Shown here one piece after another: positions 14,001-26,925 of a DNA stretch of 64,000 nucleotides. The first letter of the stretch is position 1; the number at the start of each line of letters is the position of its first letter. Source of the stretch: Burhinus oedicnemus (lineage: Eukaryota > Chordata > Aves > Charadriiformes > Burhinidae); contig VFFE01009182.1 of the NCBI GenBank assembly GCA_008921705.1, positions 1,756,013-1,820,012 of the forward strand. The letters run 5' to 3'. Under the pieces are notes generated by a model, which was not told the origin of the DNA, searched no databases, and saw only the letters and a list, made by a program, of their open reading frames with translations. The position numbers and the translations under genes were made by a program.

Positions 14001-15379
14001 GAATTAAATTATGTCCTATACAGAAATGCTGTATTATGTAATGGTTTCTAACAATGGTATTCCCAATAGCTTCATCTTAATCCACAGAAATTGCTTATTG
14101 CAAGCTTCAGAAGTACAGAGAAGATTTGACATGTTCCCCCTGTCTTATAAAACCTGCCTTTTCCCTGATTATCTAATCAGATACAATTTTATTTATTTTC
14201 TTCTAAGAGGGGAATTTTATTTTCAGTAAGCGTGCTGTAATAATAGCCATGGTTTGTTATATTTCTTCATAGAGAAACGTAGAATAAGAAAAAGCACGAT
14301 GCTTTTCAGTCTCCTGATATAGCTCATCCACAGGACCATAGTCTCCAGCATTTCAATTTCTACAATAATTACTTCTGTCTTGATGAGAGCAAAAGACTGC
14401 CAGCTCAGAGAGGAAGCCTTTCACGCTCTCTTTAGAAAGATGAGTGCAAGAGGGGTATAAAAGTAAGTGAACAGGATGTACCTGAACATGTGAAAGTAAC
14501 CCCACAGCAAAGCAGACTTTGAAATTACCAGTAACAGAATTAATAACAATTTTAATATCTAAGTCATATGTTGAACAGAAACTAGATGAGAAAAAATCAT
14601 CCACCCATTTTACAGCCACATACATTCTGCCCTTTTTTATCCTGTTTTACAAGTCGTCTTTACCTTGAATATCTCAAATTAAATTAACTCCATTATTATG
14701 AATGTATTGCAGCGTTTTGCACATGCTCCAGCAACTAGCCATTAGCATTATGATACAGAGATGATTGCATAGCATATATTTTATACCTCTCAGTCTTTAT
14801 TCACTGAATATTAAAACATATCTGTTTTGTTCATAAAATTACTGTCTCCTGTGTTTAAGATCTGGATTATGCTTGCTTTGGAATACACCTGTGACTCTTC
14901 ACACTAAACTCAGTGTACTACTATAACCTCTCTTGTTACAGATAAAAACGTAATTCAGTTTTGGATCTAACATAAACAGGATCATTATGTTTGGAGAGTG
15001 TTCCAAAGCCTGCTATTCAAGCAATCTGTGACATATAAATAATGCAAGACCTCTTCTTTCTCCAAATGACTTCAGTTCAAGCATAGTCTCAGAAAGATGG
15101 AAGCCTGAATTTATACTGCCATTACAAAATTCAATCTATTTCTGGTTCTCCAATTGAATTATGACTCAGAGTCTTCCACTGTTTTCTATTAGCACCAACC
15201 CACACAGTCCTACCCTTTGCCAACCCATGCAGAAAAGAATCTTATGTGTGAATATTCCTGAGCTTTTTTCCCCATATTAAAATGGCAGCAAATACCAGCT
15301 AGTCTGAAAAGCCTCATAGTTTTGGTGTTGTTTTTTTTTTTTTAACAGGAAAGTAAGGTAGAAAATTGGTCTTTTTTCC

Positions 15380-15740
15380 CCTCCCTTGACCCCTGACCTT
15401 TGAACCACAACCTCCTTGCCACTAAAGCGTTCAACACCTCATTTAATCTCTCCTCGCTGCACTGGCACAGCACTGGAAAAGGAAAAGAGAAAAAAATAAT
15501 CTGGGGACTTCATCAATTTTTCATGAATTTTCATTTAGGCCAAAGCCCCCTCTTACAGTGGTCGATAGATCAAGCTGCTGTCACATATTTAACACCCGGG
15601 GCTACAGCTGCTATCTCTGGGGGCTGCCGCTGACTCAGGCTAGATCAGAGGCAGCCTGAGTCAGTGCGAGGACCCTCACGCTCTTTCTCTTGCTTACATG
15701 TGGCGCCCCAGTGCTTGCAACTGAAATCCTAGCTTAAGTC
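15380..15740. promoter_or_regulatory. Candidate enhancer with DR1 array and inverted AP-1/MARE pair
   Basis: This block is richer in G+C than its surroundings and has no repeat or coding signature. At 15387-15406 it reads TGACCC-C-TGACCT-T-TGAACC, three nuclear-receptor half-sites in single-base spacing (minus-strand GGTTCA-A-AGGTCA-G-GGGTCA). At 15630-15664 a perfect 12-bp inverted repeat holds TGACTCA and TGAGTCA. DR1 sites are bound by HNF4, RXR heterodimers and COUP-TFs; TGA(C/G)TCA is bound by AP-1 and, with a GC flank, by MAF/NF-E2 factors. Enhancer function and its target (ROBO2) are inferred. Confidence 0.4.
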
Positions 15741-17959
15741 GCTATTGCAAATGTGTCTCCTGATATTCCCACTGGAAAACTCAACCACATAGGTTCAATC
15801 GTGTCAATTTGTACATTGTGAAAAACTGTGCTTTTATTTTAAAACTTCTGGCTTTCAAATATGAAAGCAGTTTCATAAAAGATCAAACTATTCCAAGCCA
15901 ACTTCCCTTTCTAAAATCCTCCCAAGAAAATCTGAGCATCAACATATTTCTAATAATGCCAACCCTTGTTCAATTTCAATAAAAACATTCTAATACACAA
16001 AATGAAAAGAAAGACGTTTTACTCTTTTGAATACAATTCTTTGTAGTTGTTTTAGGACTAGAACATTTATTTTTAATGATTTAACTATAAAATATACAAA
16101 TACTACATCAGAATTTGCCACATACACAGTATGGCTTTGTATACACACAATGGTTTTGCTGCTGGCATTAGCATTATTTTTAACTTCTGAGAAAGCTCCT
16201 ACTGAAAAAAGTAACCCGCACAAAGCACACCATGGATTAATGCATTAAAAGAAGAATGAAACAGAATAAGTCATATCAATCTTAAACTGTGCCTTCAAAT
16301 ACAAACTCCTATTTCTTCCTAAATGTCTTCTGGAATAAAGACTTTCTAAATTAAAGGCAAAAAAATTCTAAGAGCACATTCTGTATGTTAATGATGTTTT
16401 TTAAGTAACTTTGCAAATCACAGTTCTTCACAGTTTCACTGGAACAGAAATTTTTCTGAGGACATACATCAGCACAAAAATAACTGCCCTTGACTGTATG
16501 CACGTGCTCTGAATAAGCAAGGATTTAAAAGCATATGTAAATGCTTTGGATGAGCTGGTACCTAAATTCATCGTGTTTGGGAAAGGTGTTGTGGTTTGGG
16601 CCAGTGTTAACTGCTACTTGATCAAAAAGAGCTTAGGGACTTCAGTAACCTGCAAAAAATCACTCCAAAAAACCAAGGGGCAAAATGGTTGCATTCAAGA
16701 TGGGTCACACTGCGCTCAGGATAACTACGCCTCAATTGAATTTCACTTAAGAGTTTTTCTTCTGTCTTTACACATAAATATGGATACATCAGAAGATTTT
16801 CAATCCCACTCCTTTTGTGGCAGGTGCCCGTAGATGGGGGAGAGGGGGAGAGAGGAGATAGAAGAAAATGAACCACAGTAAACACTGTTGATCATCTGAA
16901 TGCATAAGCATGCGCACACTTAACAGATATATAAAACCAATAAATATTTCTTCATAAATCATTCAAAAGCTTTAAGTGCACATTATTGGCAACTGACAGT
17001 TTAATAAGCAAAGTAAAACAATTACTGATTTTTTTCACTAAAACAGCAGACTCTAATATTTTAAATCTGTAAAAAAGCAGCCGTTTGTCTCCAATGGCAC
17101 AATTTGAGGCCACCTACAGTCAGATTAAAACCCATTGTCAGCAAAGGGCAACCGTGCTTTTTCTGGCGATGAAAACAGCTTGGCTTGGTGTGGAAAGAGC
17201 AGTTTTCAACACCATTACAGATAGCACAAGTAATACCCGATTGCATGTGGCTGTCCCAGCTCCCATGGATGGGCTACAGCATCCATGCAACTCAACAGTT
17301 TTCAGCAGCAGTTGAGAACAGGTGAATGAGAACTCACTGCTGACAAAAGGCTGTCAGCAACAACTCATTTCCCTAGAGTGCAAATGGGCTGCTACAGACC
17401 TGCCCATCTTCTGCAGTCCAGAAACGCTGACATTATGAAAAACAGTTAAAAGCCTTAAAATAACTGTTCTCTTAAAGTCACTTGAAAACTTGATTTAGAA
17501 CCAAAAATCATTCCCATAAGTGTCTCAAAACCAAGGGAAACCAGGTAGTTTTGCTATCATTCTCCAAAGTATGCTTTTGATACACATCAAGCACTGCCAC
17601 GTGCTTTTAAAACCAGTGAAGACAAAAGTAGCAGAATCTCAAAAACTAAGTAAACAAGAAACATACATATTATTTACATTTTTCTTCTTTGATGAAGACC
17701 TTCTTGTAATTACAGCCATGGTATGGCTCAAGAAAAGACAAAGCACTGTTGAAGTGGATCAGTAGTGCCTGCTTTAGACTGCTAAACCATTGAATTGGGG
17801 AATTCAGTCAAATTTCAAAACTACGAAAACAGTAAAATAATATGGTGTCAGGTGCATGTTGCTATTGCAAAAACTTTGGCTATGGTTTCAGATCTCAGGT
17901 TTCACATTTTATGCTCTAAAATATCTCTGACAAAGAAACACAAGTTTACTATTTTTAGT

Positions 17960-18251
17960 CTTCTACTACCCTCTACTAGTGATAGGATGAGGTGTAACAT
18001 TTTTAAACTGAAAGAGGATAGATTTAGATTAGATATTAGGAAAAAATTCTTTACTGTGAGGGTGGTGAGACACTGGAACAGGTCACCCAGAGAGGTTGTG
18101 GATGCCCCATCCCTGGAAGTGTTCAAGGCCAGGTTTGATGGGGCTTTGAGCAACCTGGTCTAGTGGGAGGTGTCCCTGCCCATGGCAAGGGGGTTGGAAC
18201 TAGCTGATCTTTAAGGTCCCTTCCAACCCAAACCATTCTATGATTCTATGA
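17960..18251 (+). mobile_element. CR1 LINE 3' fragment (plus strand)
   Basis: The 3' end of ORF2 is recognisable in plus-strand translation (FRLDIRKKFFTVRVVRHWN, then REVVDAPSLEVFKARFDGAL) followed by a 3' UTR of about 85 bp ending in CCATTCTATGATTCTATGA at 18251. The C-terminal frame is still open to its stop near 18163. Antisense to ROBO2. The left edge, near 17955-17970, is blurred by divergence. Same subfamily type as the fragment at 53598. Confidence 0.92.
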
Positions 18252-19896
18252 TCTCATATACAGTTCATACATGACCTGCCACCAGCTACAGTGGTTAGAA
18301 CAGTAACTCCAGAGACTGGGGATATTATAACAACAGTCTCTCAGCAGTCAATGAAGTAGGCATCAGTGAAAACTGACAAAATATAGAGCACATTTAAATT
18401 TCAAAATAATCAGTCACTTTAATTTGATGACTCGAGATATAACTTGAACAATCTCCTGAACCTTGACAGGAGATATCTCAATCTCAACAGGATTGCAATA
18501 AAGATTTCAAAGTGTTTATGTCTCTCATCGGATTTCTCAACAGTCAGTTTAAAAACCACAAGAACAAAGACAGAAATAATCCAGTAAATTTATCTAGAGT
18601 CATACTCACCCAGATTGGTCTTCCTTAAATTGGTCGTCTTAATTCCTAAAATACTTACCAAAACTAAATAACATTCTGCAATGCCTTTATTGGCAGATAC
18701 ACATTTACTCATGCCTTCAATGTGTGCCAAAACTGTTTTCATTTTTTGTTTGAAACAGTTCTGAATCTAGGTTATAACAAGTGAAAGGTAGTGAAGAAGT
18801 CTGTTCTATTTGGCATTTTCTGCCATTTCTGAGAAGACTGAAGCCTCAAGATCACATCACCTATAAAATTCTGCATCTGCATCAGGTGTAAAGATTTATC
18901 TTCTGTGCTTTTTTTTTTTTCCTCCTTTAAACCAACATACCTTCTAATGTGTACTTAAACCCACTCTTTATCAACTAAGTAATACAAGTTTGTGCTAAAG
19001 CCCTGCTTAAGTCAAACACATTTTAGTGAAACTACTGCCAGATGAAGAACGGTGGGGGAAAAACCTGAAGTTCAGCAAGAGGAGAGCATTCATAAATCTA
19101 CTACAATACACCTCTATGTGAAGATACACAACTACCCTTAGCTGATATTCTGAATAAAAATATTAGAGTTTATTCAACCCACGTAACTAAGCAGCAAAAA
19201 ATAACATGCAACGCATTGTATTTTATGTATTATGAGCTTGTTTGCTATGTAAATATTATGAATGTCTCTGCTAACTCTACTGGAAGCAGATCATGCATGC
19301 CAGGTAGTACCTGAAAGAGCCGTGACAACTTCTCTGTTAAGACAAAGGGAATCGATAAAGACTGCTCTGGATGATATGAGAAATGGCCGACAATTTCACT
19401 TGCCATTCACATAACGAATGAGGCCCATATCAAGTTTATGAGAGAAGCATATATTGAGGTTTCCAGCAGTACAGAACATGAGTCACCAAGAAGCTGTCTG
19501 CTGCTGTGGAGGTAAGATGACTAGATAAAAAGGAACAGACAGTACACCTTGTATTAAACGATAAGTATTTTTCCACATTAGTTTCAGTATAACCAACTTT
19601 AGTCATAATTTAAAAATTAGATTATTCTTCAGAGAAAGATTAGCCTTTGTCCATGTTTGTGCCAATCATGATTATACAATGGCTAGAGCCTTGCTTCAGT
19701 GTAAATCACATATCCTGTATGGTCACTGCTACTGTATAAATGCATGTAAAAATGCCTTCACTAACAGCTATAGCTAATGACAAAATGCCATACTTATCTA
19801 CCTTTGTTATCTCCCAGACTGCTGACTGTGTGCAAGTGCTGGATGACAGCATAAAATGAGCTATAAAGTTTTACACAGTGCTAATCATATAAAACT

Positions 19897-20332
<436 letters not shown>

Positions 20333-23067
20333 TTAAAAAAAGAAAATATGAAAACCTGTACACACCTGATATTGTTTTGTCTGATATCAGAGACTGTACC
20401 AGACACTTTCAAAGCTGAAAAACTGAGTTGAATTTCAGATATACACCTCTAAGGCATTATGAAATACATACTACATGCAAACTGGTCTTACACATACATG
20501 CATGACTCTCTGCATTCATCCTTTTCTTTACTTTGCTTTTTGGTGTCCATCATCTTTTATCTGCAAATGTACTTTCTTATCTATATGCAGTATCCCTAAA
20601 TTCCTACCAACACTGCATCACAACCCTAGTTACATGGTTACTGAGAAGTGAACATCTCCAGCATTTCGACATAGTGTATCTAACCAGGGATCTGGAACCC
20701 TGGATTATCCCTGATTGTGCTCCAGCAGCTCAGTCTGAGCACAGCATACCTTGGAAAGAATGCGGTTATACGTTCTCCACTTAAATTTTTTTCCCAGTAC
20801 TGAAGGTTAAGTAAAGAAGTTATTCCCTCTGTCACTGGAAAGTAATGCAACCCAAAGCTCCTTCTTCTTTCAACTGCCCACCAGAATGCTATTTTTCACT
20901 TTACAATACTGATGATGAATATGCCATCGTTAAGCCTTCACAAATATCAGGACTACTAGGTATTGATAATATTGATGTTTCTACAATACTGCTTTTGTAC
21001 CTTCTACAATAGCAGCTTTGTGCATTGCCCTGTACTCTTCTGTGCAGTCACTTTGACACACTGTTGTTCTGCCTTTCTGTATTTCTTTTACACAAAGTTG
21101 CCTTCCCACTGCCCGGGGCAGGGAAGCAGCAGAACCTGAACATTGTCCTGCACCTTCTTCAATAAATCCTTACCCTGTCACTCAGATCCTGGAAAAAGGA
21201 AGAGAGGTGCTGGCAGGGGAGAGGCTCTATAGAAGTAAGATATGCAGAAGAGATTTGTGCTGGGTCCACCACCCTGGAGAAAGTCCCAGTGCCAACCTTC
21301 CATTACAGCCTTTACTATGTAATGCAATTTCACTAAGGCAAGTCATAGCATCTTAAACCTCCACTGAACTCTTGTCAAAAAAATTCAACAGTATCACAGC
21401 ACTAGCCAAATTTTGCAATACCCTTTTTCTGAAAGAGATAATAATTCTTTCACGATTGTTATGGTCATTACAGCTATTAACAGACAAACTGTAGAGATGA
21501 GTAAATGCAAGAACAGTGTCACCCAACAGAAAACCGAAGTCCAGCACTCCAGCATCAGTCATTCAGATACAGTTCATTACTGCATATTTAATTAGGCTAT
21601 ATTAGCCTGACAAACAATTTTTCTGCAACAACCACATCATAGTAATTCGTGCCTCAACATTGCTTCTCATTAAAATGAAGTCAGCTCTCCTCATTGTTAG
21701 TGCAAATCATCTTTTCTAGCATGGATCCTGAAAATCCTTTGAGTGGAGCTGCCATGCTAGTACAATTGGACTGCACTTCCTAAATACAAAGTATATCATC
21801 TTCAGCAGGTCAGTGAAATATTTGTCTGCATTTTCTGATCAGCAGTTGTGTGGAGTCGCAGGAAAAAGACTTAACATCAGTATCTTACTTATATTCTAGG
21901 CACTACGTATTTCAAAATATTGTCAATGCCTCATTTACTCCAAAATTTATGAGGAAAGGAATAAGGATCCATTCTACAGAGAGAATCTACCTTTGGACTT
22001 CTGTTTTACTAACATTCAGGTCATTAAGCTAAGGCTTGCCATAGCAGTGAGGTGTTATACCACTGCTGCATAAAATGGACTCTTCCAGTGGCTACCAGAT
22101 TCTGTTACCAGTATAGCTAAGGTATCCATAATCTGTACTGCCAGTACACCAAAAAACACAAACAATTTATACCTAAGCACATATAAACTTAGAGCACATT
22201 CAGAAAAGAAAGATGTATTTTATTCTCCCTTCTATTGACAAAAAGACATTTAAAAACAAACAGGAGAATTCACAATTAAAAAAGTATCTCTAGACCATGA
22301 CCCCATACACAACGCTGAAAAAGACTAAAATCACCATTAAAGATTAAAAATTTCACAGTACATGGGACTAAAAAAGCAAAGTTCATAAATTGACTAGAGA
22401 CATATATAACACTCTCCACACAAGTCTACCAACTTACTTTGTTGCTTATTCTCAAAAGAAACAAACAAAACCCCATTAGTTGTGTTAAGAAATTCCTACT
22501 AACAGTATCAGTAAGGACACCAAAGCTGAGGTGCGTTAATGAGACTTTAGAGGGACTTAAGTCAGAGAAGAGAACAGATACAACTAAATTTTGATAAATC
22601 GTTAGCAGCGTAACAAAATTAATAGCAAAAAATGCAAAATGAAAATCCAAAATACTAGTTTTCTTATACACATGGGTTTGTTGATAATGTTCAAAACTCA
22701 AAGTAGTACATTTTACAGATAATTACAGGCCATGTTCAAAACTTTGAAATGGGCTGTGTCCCATAAAGAGTTAAACCTTCCACCTTGTACAGCCCAATTA
22801 AAAACCTCTCCTCAGGTCATAATAGGACTAATTCTTCCTCTTCAGTACTGATGTTTATCACAAAACTAATGTTTACCTCACTTTATCCTAATTAAGCAAT
22901 TTGTGCACAAAAGAAGGTTGAGGTGTGGGCAGCAGAGACCATGCCAATCAGGAAGGAGAAAGGGTAAGGGGTGTTCTGACTGGGGCTCATACCACGCATT
23001 CCTGCGATGGCTGGGTGTACCTTCAGCTATCTAGTGCTGCAAGTTATTTCCTTCAATGTGCACTTAA

Positions 23068-23081
23068 GGGGGGGGAGGGGG
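23068..23081 (+). repeat. G8-A-G5 homopolymer tract
   Basis: Eight G, one A, five G, followed by an A-rich and CA-rich stretch. A likely site of length error in sequencing. Confidence 0.85.
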
Positions 23082-23936
23082 AGAAAAACACACACAAGAG
23101 ATCAATCACAGAGCACTGCAGACTCCTTCCTTCAAAACTAAACTAAGCACCAACAGCTATTCCAGAAGGATACTCCAATTTACAAAAAACAAGGAAAACC
23201 AAAAACTTGGCTTCATTGCCTTTCTTCTGGCAGACATAGACACTGTCTACATCCCAGAAAGTGACAGCCCCAAATGGTGTTTTCCTCATTGAGTTTTGAT
23301 TCTTTCACTATGGGCCCCTGTCACCCCACCTCCCAATATTCTTACAAATATAACCTAATTTAGAAGGAACAGAAAAATAATTAACACCCTGAGCTAACTG
23401 GGCAGAAGAAGATACTTTGCCTTTTACTGGAAAGTGAGATGGAACCATGATCTACTCAAGATAAGTGGTTACACCAAAGCAGGCAGCTGGTATTGTATCC
23501 TGGACTACCCATACAGCTTCCTTCTCCATTCTTCCCTCAAGGATTTCCAATACAGGACTATCTCATGCATGCATACACCATGTGAATAAGCCCTGAGTTT
23601 AAGAGTCCTTAAGTAGTCATCACTACGATGGAATGCAATGACTTCAAATTAGCTGTTACATGTTGTTGGACAAAAACACGCCTTTCAAAAAAATCCAACA
23701 ATATCATGACTAACTGAAAGCCTCCATGAAGCTGCACTATGAAGAGGAGAGCATTAACGCTTATTTGAATACACAGAGTACTCTAACACTTGCTGCACAT
23801 TAAGGTTCACATAGCTATTGCAGATGACTGGTTATTACACATCTTGAGAAGATTAGTTTCATAGAATCATTTAGGTTGGAAAAGACCTTTAAGATCATCT
23901 AGTCCAACCACTGACCCTACTCTACCAGGTCTGCCA

Positions 23937-26795
23937 CTAAACCATGTCTCTAAGCTCCACATCTACACGACTTTTAAACACATCTAGGGATGGTGACTCA
24001 ACCACCTCCCTGGGCAGCCTGGTCCAATATTTGATAACTCTTTCAGTGAAAAATTGTTTCCTAATGTCCAGCCTAAACCTCCCCTGGCGCAACTTGAACC
24101 CGTTTCCTCTTGTCCTATCGCCAGTTACTTGGGAGAAGAGACCAGCTCCCATCTCACTACAACCTCCTTTCAGGTAGTTGTAGAGAGCAATAAGGTCTCC
24201 CCCAGCCTTCTCTTCTCCAGACTAAACAATCCCAATTCCTTCAGCCGCTCCTCATAAGACATGGTCTCCAGACCCCTCACCAGCTTTGTTGCCCTTCTCT
24301 GGACACGCTCCAGCACCTCAATGTCCCTCCTATACTGTGGCGCCCAAAACTGAACACCGTACTCAAGCTGCGGCCTCACCAGCGCTGAGTACAGTACAAT
24401 AACTTCCCCACTCCTGCTGGCCACACTATTCTTGATACAGGCCAAGATACCGTTGGCCTTCTTGGCCACCTGGGCACACTGCTGGCTCATGTTCAGCCGG
24501 CTGTCCACCAGGACCCCCAGATCCTTTTCTGCCAGGCAGCTTTCCAGCCACTCCTCCCCAAGCCTGTAGCGCTGCCTGGGGTTGTTGTGACCCAAGTGCA
24601 GGACCTGGCACTTGGCCTTGTTAAACCTCATGCAGTTGGCTTCAGCCCATCGATCCAGCCTGTCCAGATCTCTCTGCAGAGCCTTCCTACCCTCAAGCAG
24701 ATCAACACTGCCGCTTAATTTGGTGTCATCTGCAAACTTACTGAGGATGCATTCAATCCCCTCATCCAGATCATCAATAAAGATATCATACAAGGCTGGC
24801 CCCAAAACTGAGCCCTGAGGAACACCGCTTGAGACCTGCCACCATTACTGGATTTAACGCCATTCACCACAACTCTCTGGGCTTGGCCATCCAGCCAGTT
24901 TTTAATCCAGCGAAGAGTACACCTGTCTAAGCCACAGGCTGCCAGCTTCTCTAGCAGGATGCTGTGGGAGACTGTGTCAAAGGCCTTACTAAAGTCCAAG
25001 TAGACAACATCCACAGCCTTTCCTTCATCCACCAGGCGGGTCACCTGGTTGTAAAAGGAGATCAGGTTGGTCAAACAGGACCTGCCTTTCATGAACCCAT
25101 GGTGGCTGGGCCTGATCCCCTGGTTGTCTTTCACATGCCGTGTGAGTGCACTCAGGATGATCTGTTCCATGATCTTTCCTGGCACTGAGGTCAGGCTGAC
25201 AGGCCTATAGTTGCCTGGATCCTTCTTCCGGTCCTTCTTGTAGATGGGTGTCACATTGGCAAACCTCCAGTCATCTGGGACCTCCCCTGTTGACCAAGAC
25301 CGCTGATAAATGATGGAGAGTGTCTTGGCAAGCTCCTCCGCCAGCTCCCTCAGCACTCTCGGGTGGATCCCATCTGGGCCCATAGACTTGTGGCTGTCCA
25401 GTTGGCGTAGCAGGTCACTAACTGCTTCCTCTTGGATTATGGGGGGATTATTCTGTTCTTCATCCCTGTCTTCCGGCTCAGGGGGCTGAATACCCTGAGG
25501 ATGACTGGTCTTACTATTAAAGACTGAGGCAAAGAAGGCATTAAGTACCTCAGCCTTCTCCTCATCCTTGTTGACAATCTTCCCCTCTGCATCCAATAAG
25601 GGGTGGAGATTCTCCCTGGCTCTCTTTTTGTTGTTAATGTATTTGTAAAAACCTTTTTTGTTATCTCTTACGACAGTGGCCAGATTAAGTTCTAGATATT
25701 CTTTCGCCTTTGTGATGTTTTTTCTGCATGACCTAACTAGATCCCTATACTCTTCTTGCATTGCCTGCCCCTTCTTCCAAAGGTGGTAAACTCTCCTTTT
25801 TTTCCCCTGAGTCCCAGCAAGAGCTCCCTGTTCAGCCAGGCCGGTCGTCTTCCCCACTGGTTCATCTTACAACACATGGGGACAGCCTGCTGCTGCGCCT
25901 CTAAGACTTCCTTCTTGAAGAGTGTCCATCCTTCCTGGACACCTTTGCCCTTCAGAACTGTCTCCCAAGGGACTCTCTCAACAAGTGTCCTGAACAGGCT
26001 GAAGTCTGCCTTCCAGAAGTCCATGGTAGTAGTGGTTTTGCTGACCCCCTTCCTTACTTCACCAAGAATTGAGAACGCTGTCATTTCATGGTCGCTAAGC
26101 CCAAGACAACCTCCGATCACCATATCACCCACCAGATCTTCTCTATTTGTGAGCAGAAGCTCTAGCAAGGCACCTCCCCTGGTAGGCTCACCAATCAGTT
26201 ATGTCAGGAAGTTATCGTTCACACACTCCAGGAATCGCCTAGACTGTTTCCCCTCTGCTGTGTTGTATTTCCAGCAGATGTCCGGTAAATTGAAGTCCCC
26301 CACCAGGACAAGGGCTGGGGACTGTGAGACTTTGATCAGCCGCTTGTAGAATGCTTCATCTACTGCTTCATCCTGATTGGGTGGTCTATAACAGACTCCC
26401 AACAGGATATCTGCCTTGTTGGCCTTCCCCCTCATCCTTACCCATAAGCACTCGACCTCGCCTTCACAGTCATTGAGCTCTATACAATCAAAACACTCCC
26501 TGACGTACAGGGCCATCCCACCACCTCTCCTTCCCTGCCTATCCCTTCTGAAGAGCGTATAGCCATCCATTGCAGCATTCCAGTCATAAGAATCATCCCA
26601 CCATGTTTCTGTGATGGTGACTATATCATAACTATCCTGCTTCACAATGGCTTCCAGCTCCTCCTGTTTGTTGCCCATGCTGTATCTATTGGTGTAGATG
26701 CACTTGAGCTGGGCTATGGATTTCTCCCCCAATGTTGGCATGCTGCCCCTAGGCTCATCTCTAACGAGCTTGATTGTGTCCCCTTCCCCCTCCAT
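23937..26795 (-). pseudogene. CR1 ORF2 (endonuclease and reverse transcriptase), disrupted
   Basis: ORF2 encodes the enzyme that nicks target DNA and copies the element RNA. The ATG is at 26793-26795. The N-terminal part is an apurinic-type endonuclease: TETWW with catalytic E63, GDFN at 166-169, and SDHE after an in-frame TAA (just below 26199) that interrupts it. The RT follows in another frame with GPDGIHP, YKKDRKKDPGNYRPVS, the catalytic YLDFSKAFD, and, after a second frameshift, FADDTKL holding the DD pair. The C-terminal region ([18 protein letters not shown]) ends at the stop near 23937. Lesions: the TAA near 26197; a frameshift in the T7 run 25797-25803; a frameshift near 24835-24845; a frameshift in the C5 run 24199-24203. 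Catalytic residues remain, so decay is recent to moderate, but no full protein can be made. Confidence 0.93.
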
Positions 26796-26797
26796 AC

Positions 26798-26925
26798 CTA
26801 GTTTAAAGCCCTCTCAATGAGCCCTGCCATCTCATGAGCGAGGATCCTTTTCCCTCTTTGAGACAGCTGAATTCCATCTATCACCACAGCAGGCCCATTG
26901 CCATGTAAACCTCCCCATGATCAAA
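26798..26925 (-). pseudogene. 3' end of CR1 ORF1 (esterase-like C-terminus), truncated
   Basis: Directly upstream of the ORF2 ATG, another minus-strand frame reads GNGPAVVIDGIQLSQRGKR and on to a TAG at 26798-26800. This matches the C-terminal end of CR1 ORF1, which in this clade carries an SGNH-type esterase domain whose last catalytic motif is normally D-G-I-H. Here the histidine position is glutamine (CAG at 26867-26869). The ORF1 stop and the ORF2 ATG are separated by only two bases. The rest of ORF1 is lost by 5' truncation. Confidence 0.7.

Larger units (their letters stand above)
23860..26925 (-). mobile_element. CR1 LINE retrotransposon, 5'-truncated, 3' end intact
   Basis: A non-LTR retrotransposon of the CR1 clade. 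The 3' end (plus-strand CATAGAATCATTTAGG at 23860) has the usual octamer tail with no poly(A). Going 5' on the minus strand come the 3' UTR, ORF2 (reverse transcriptase, then endonuclease) and the last about 40 codons of ORF1, after which homology stops near 26925 in an A/C-rich stretch. A full CR1 is about 4.5 kb, so about a third is missing at the 5' end, the usual outcome of incomplete reverse transcription. CR1 normally lacks target-site duplications, so the 5' edge is approximate. It lies in the same orientation as ROBO2. It is defective (one stop, three frameshifts in ORF2). Confidence 0.95.

Noticed and set aside
16580..16620. TGTTGTGGTTTGGGCCAGTG, like the start of an avian LTR
   Set aside because: Only about 15 bases fit and the downstream LTR blocks seen at 36405 are absent.
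18270..18320. MIR-like wording (TACAGTGGTTAGAACAGTAA)
   Set aside because: Too short; no tRNA boxes or core domain follow.
25756..26349. 197-residue plus-strand ORF opposite CR1
   Set aside because: Antisense shadow of the ORF2 endonuclease region.
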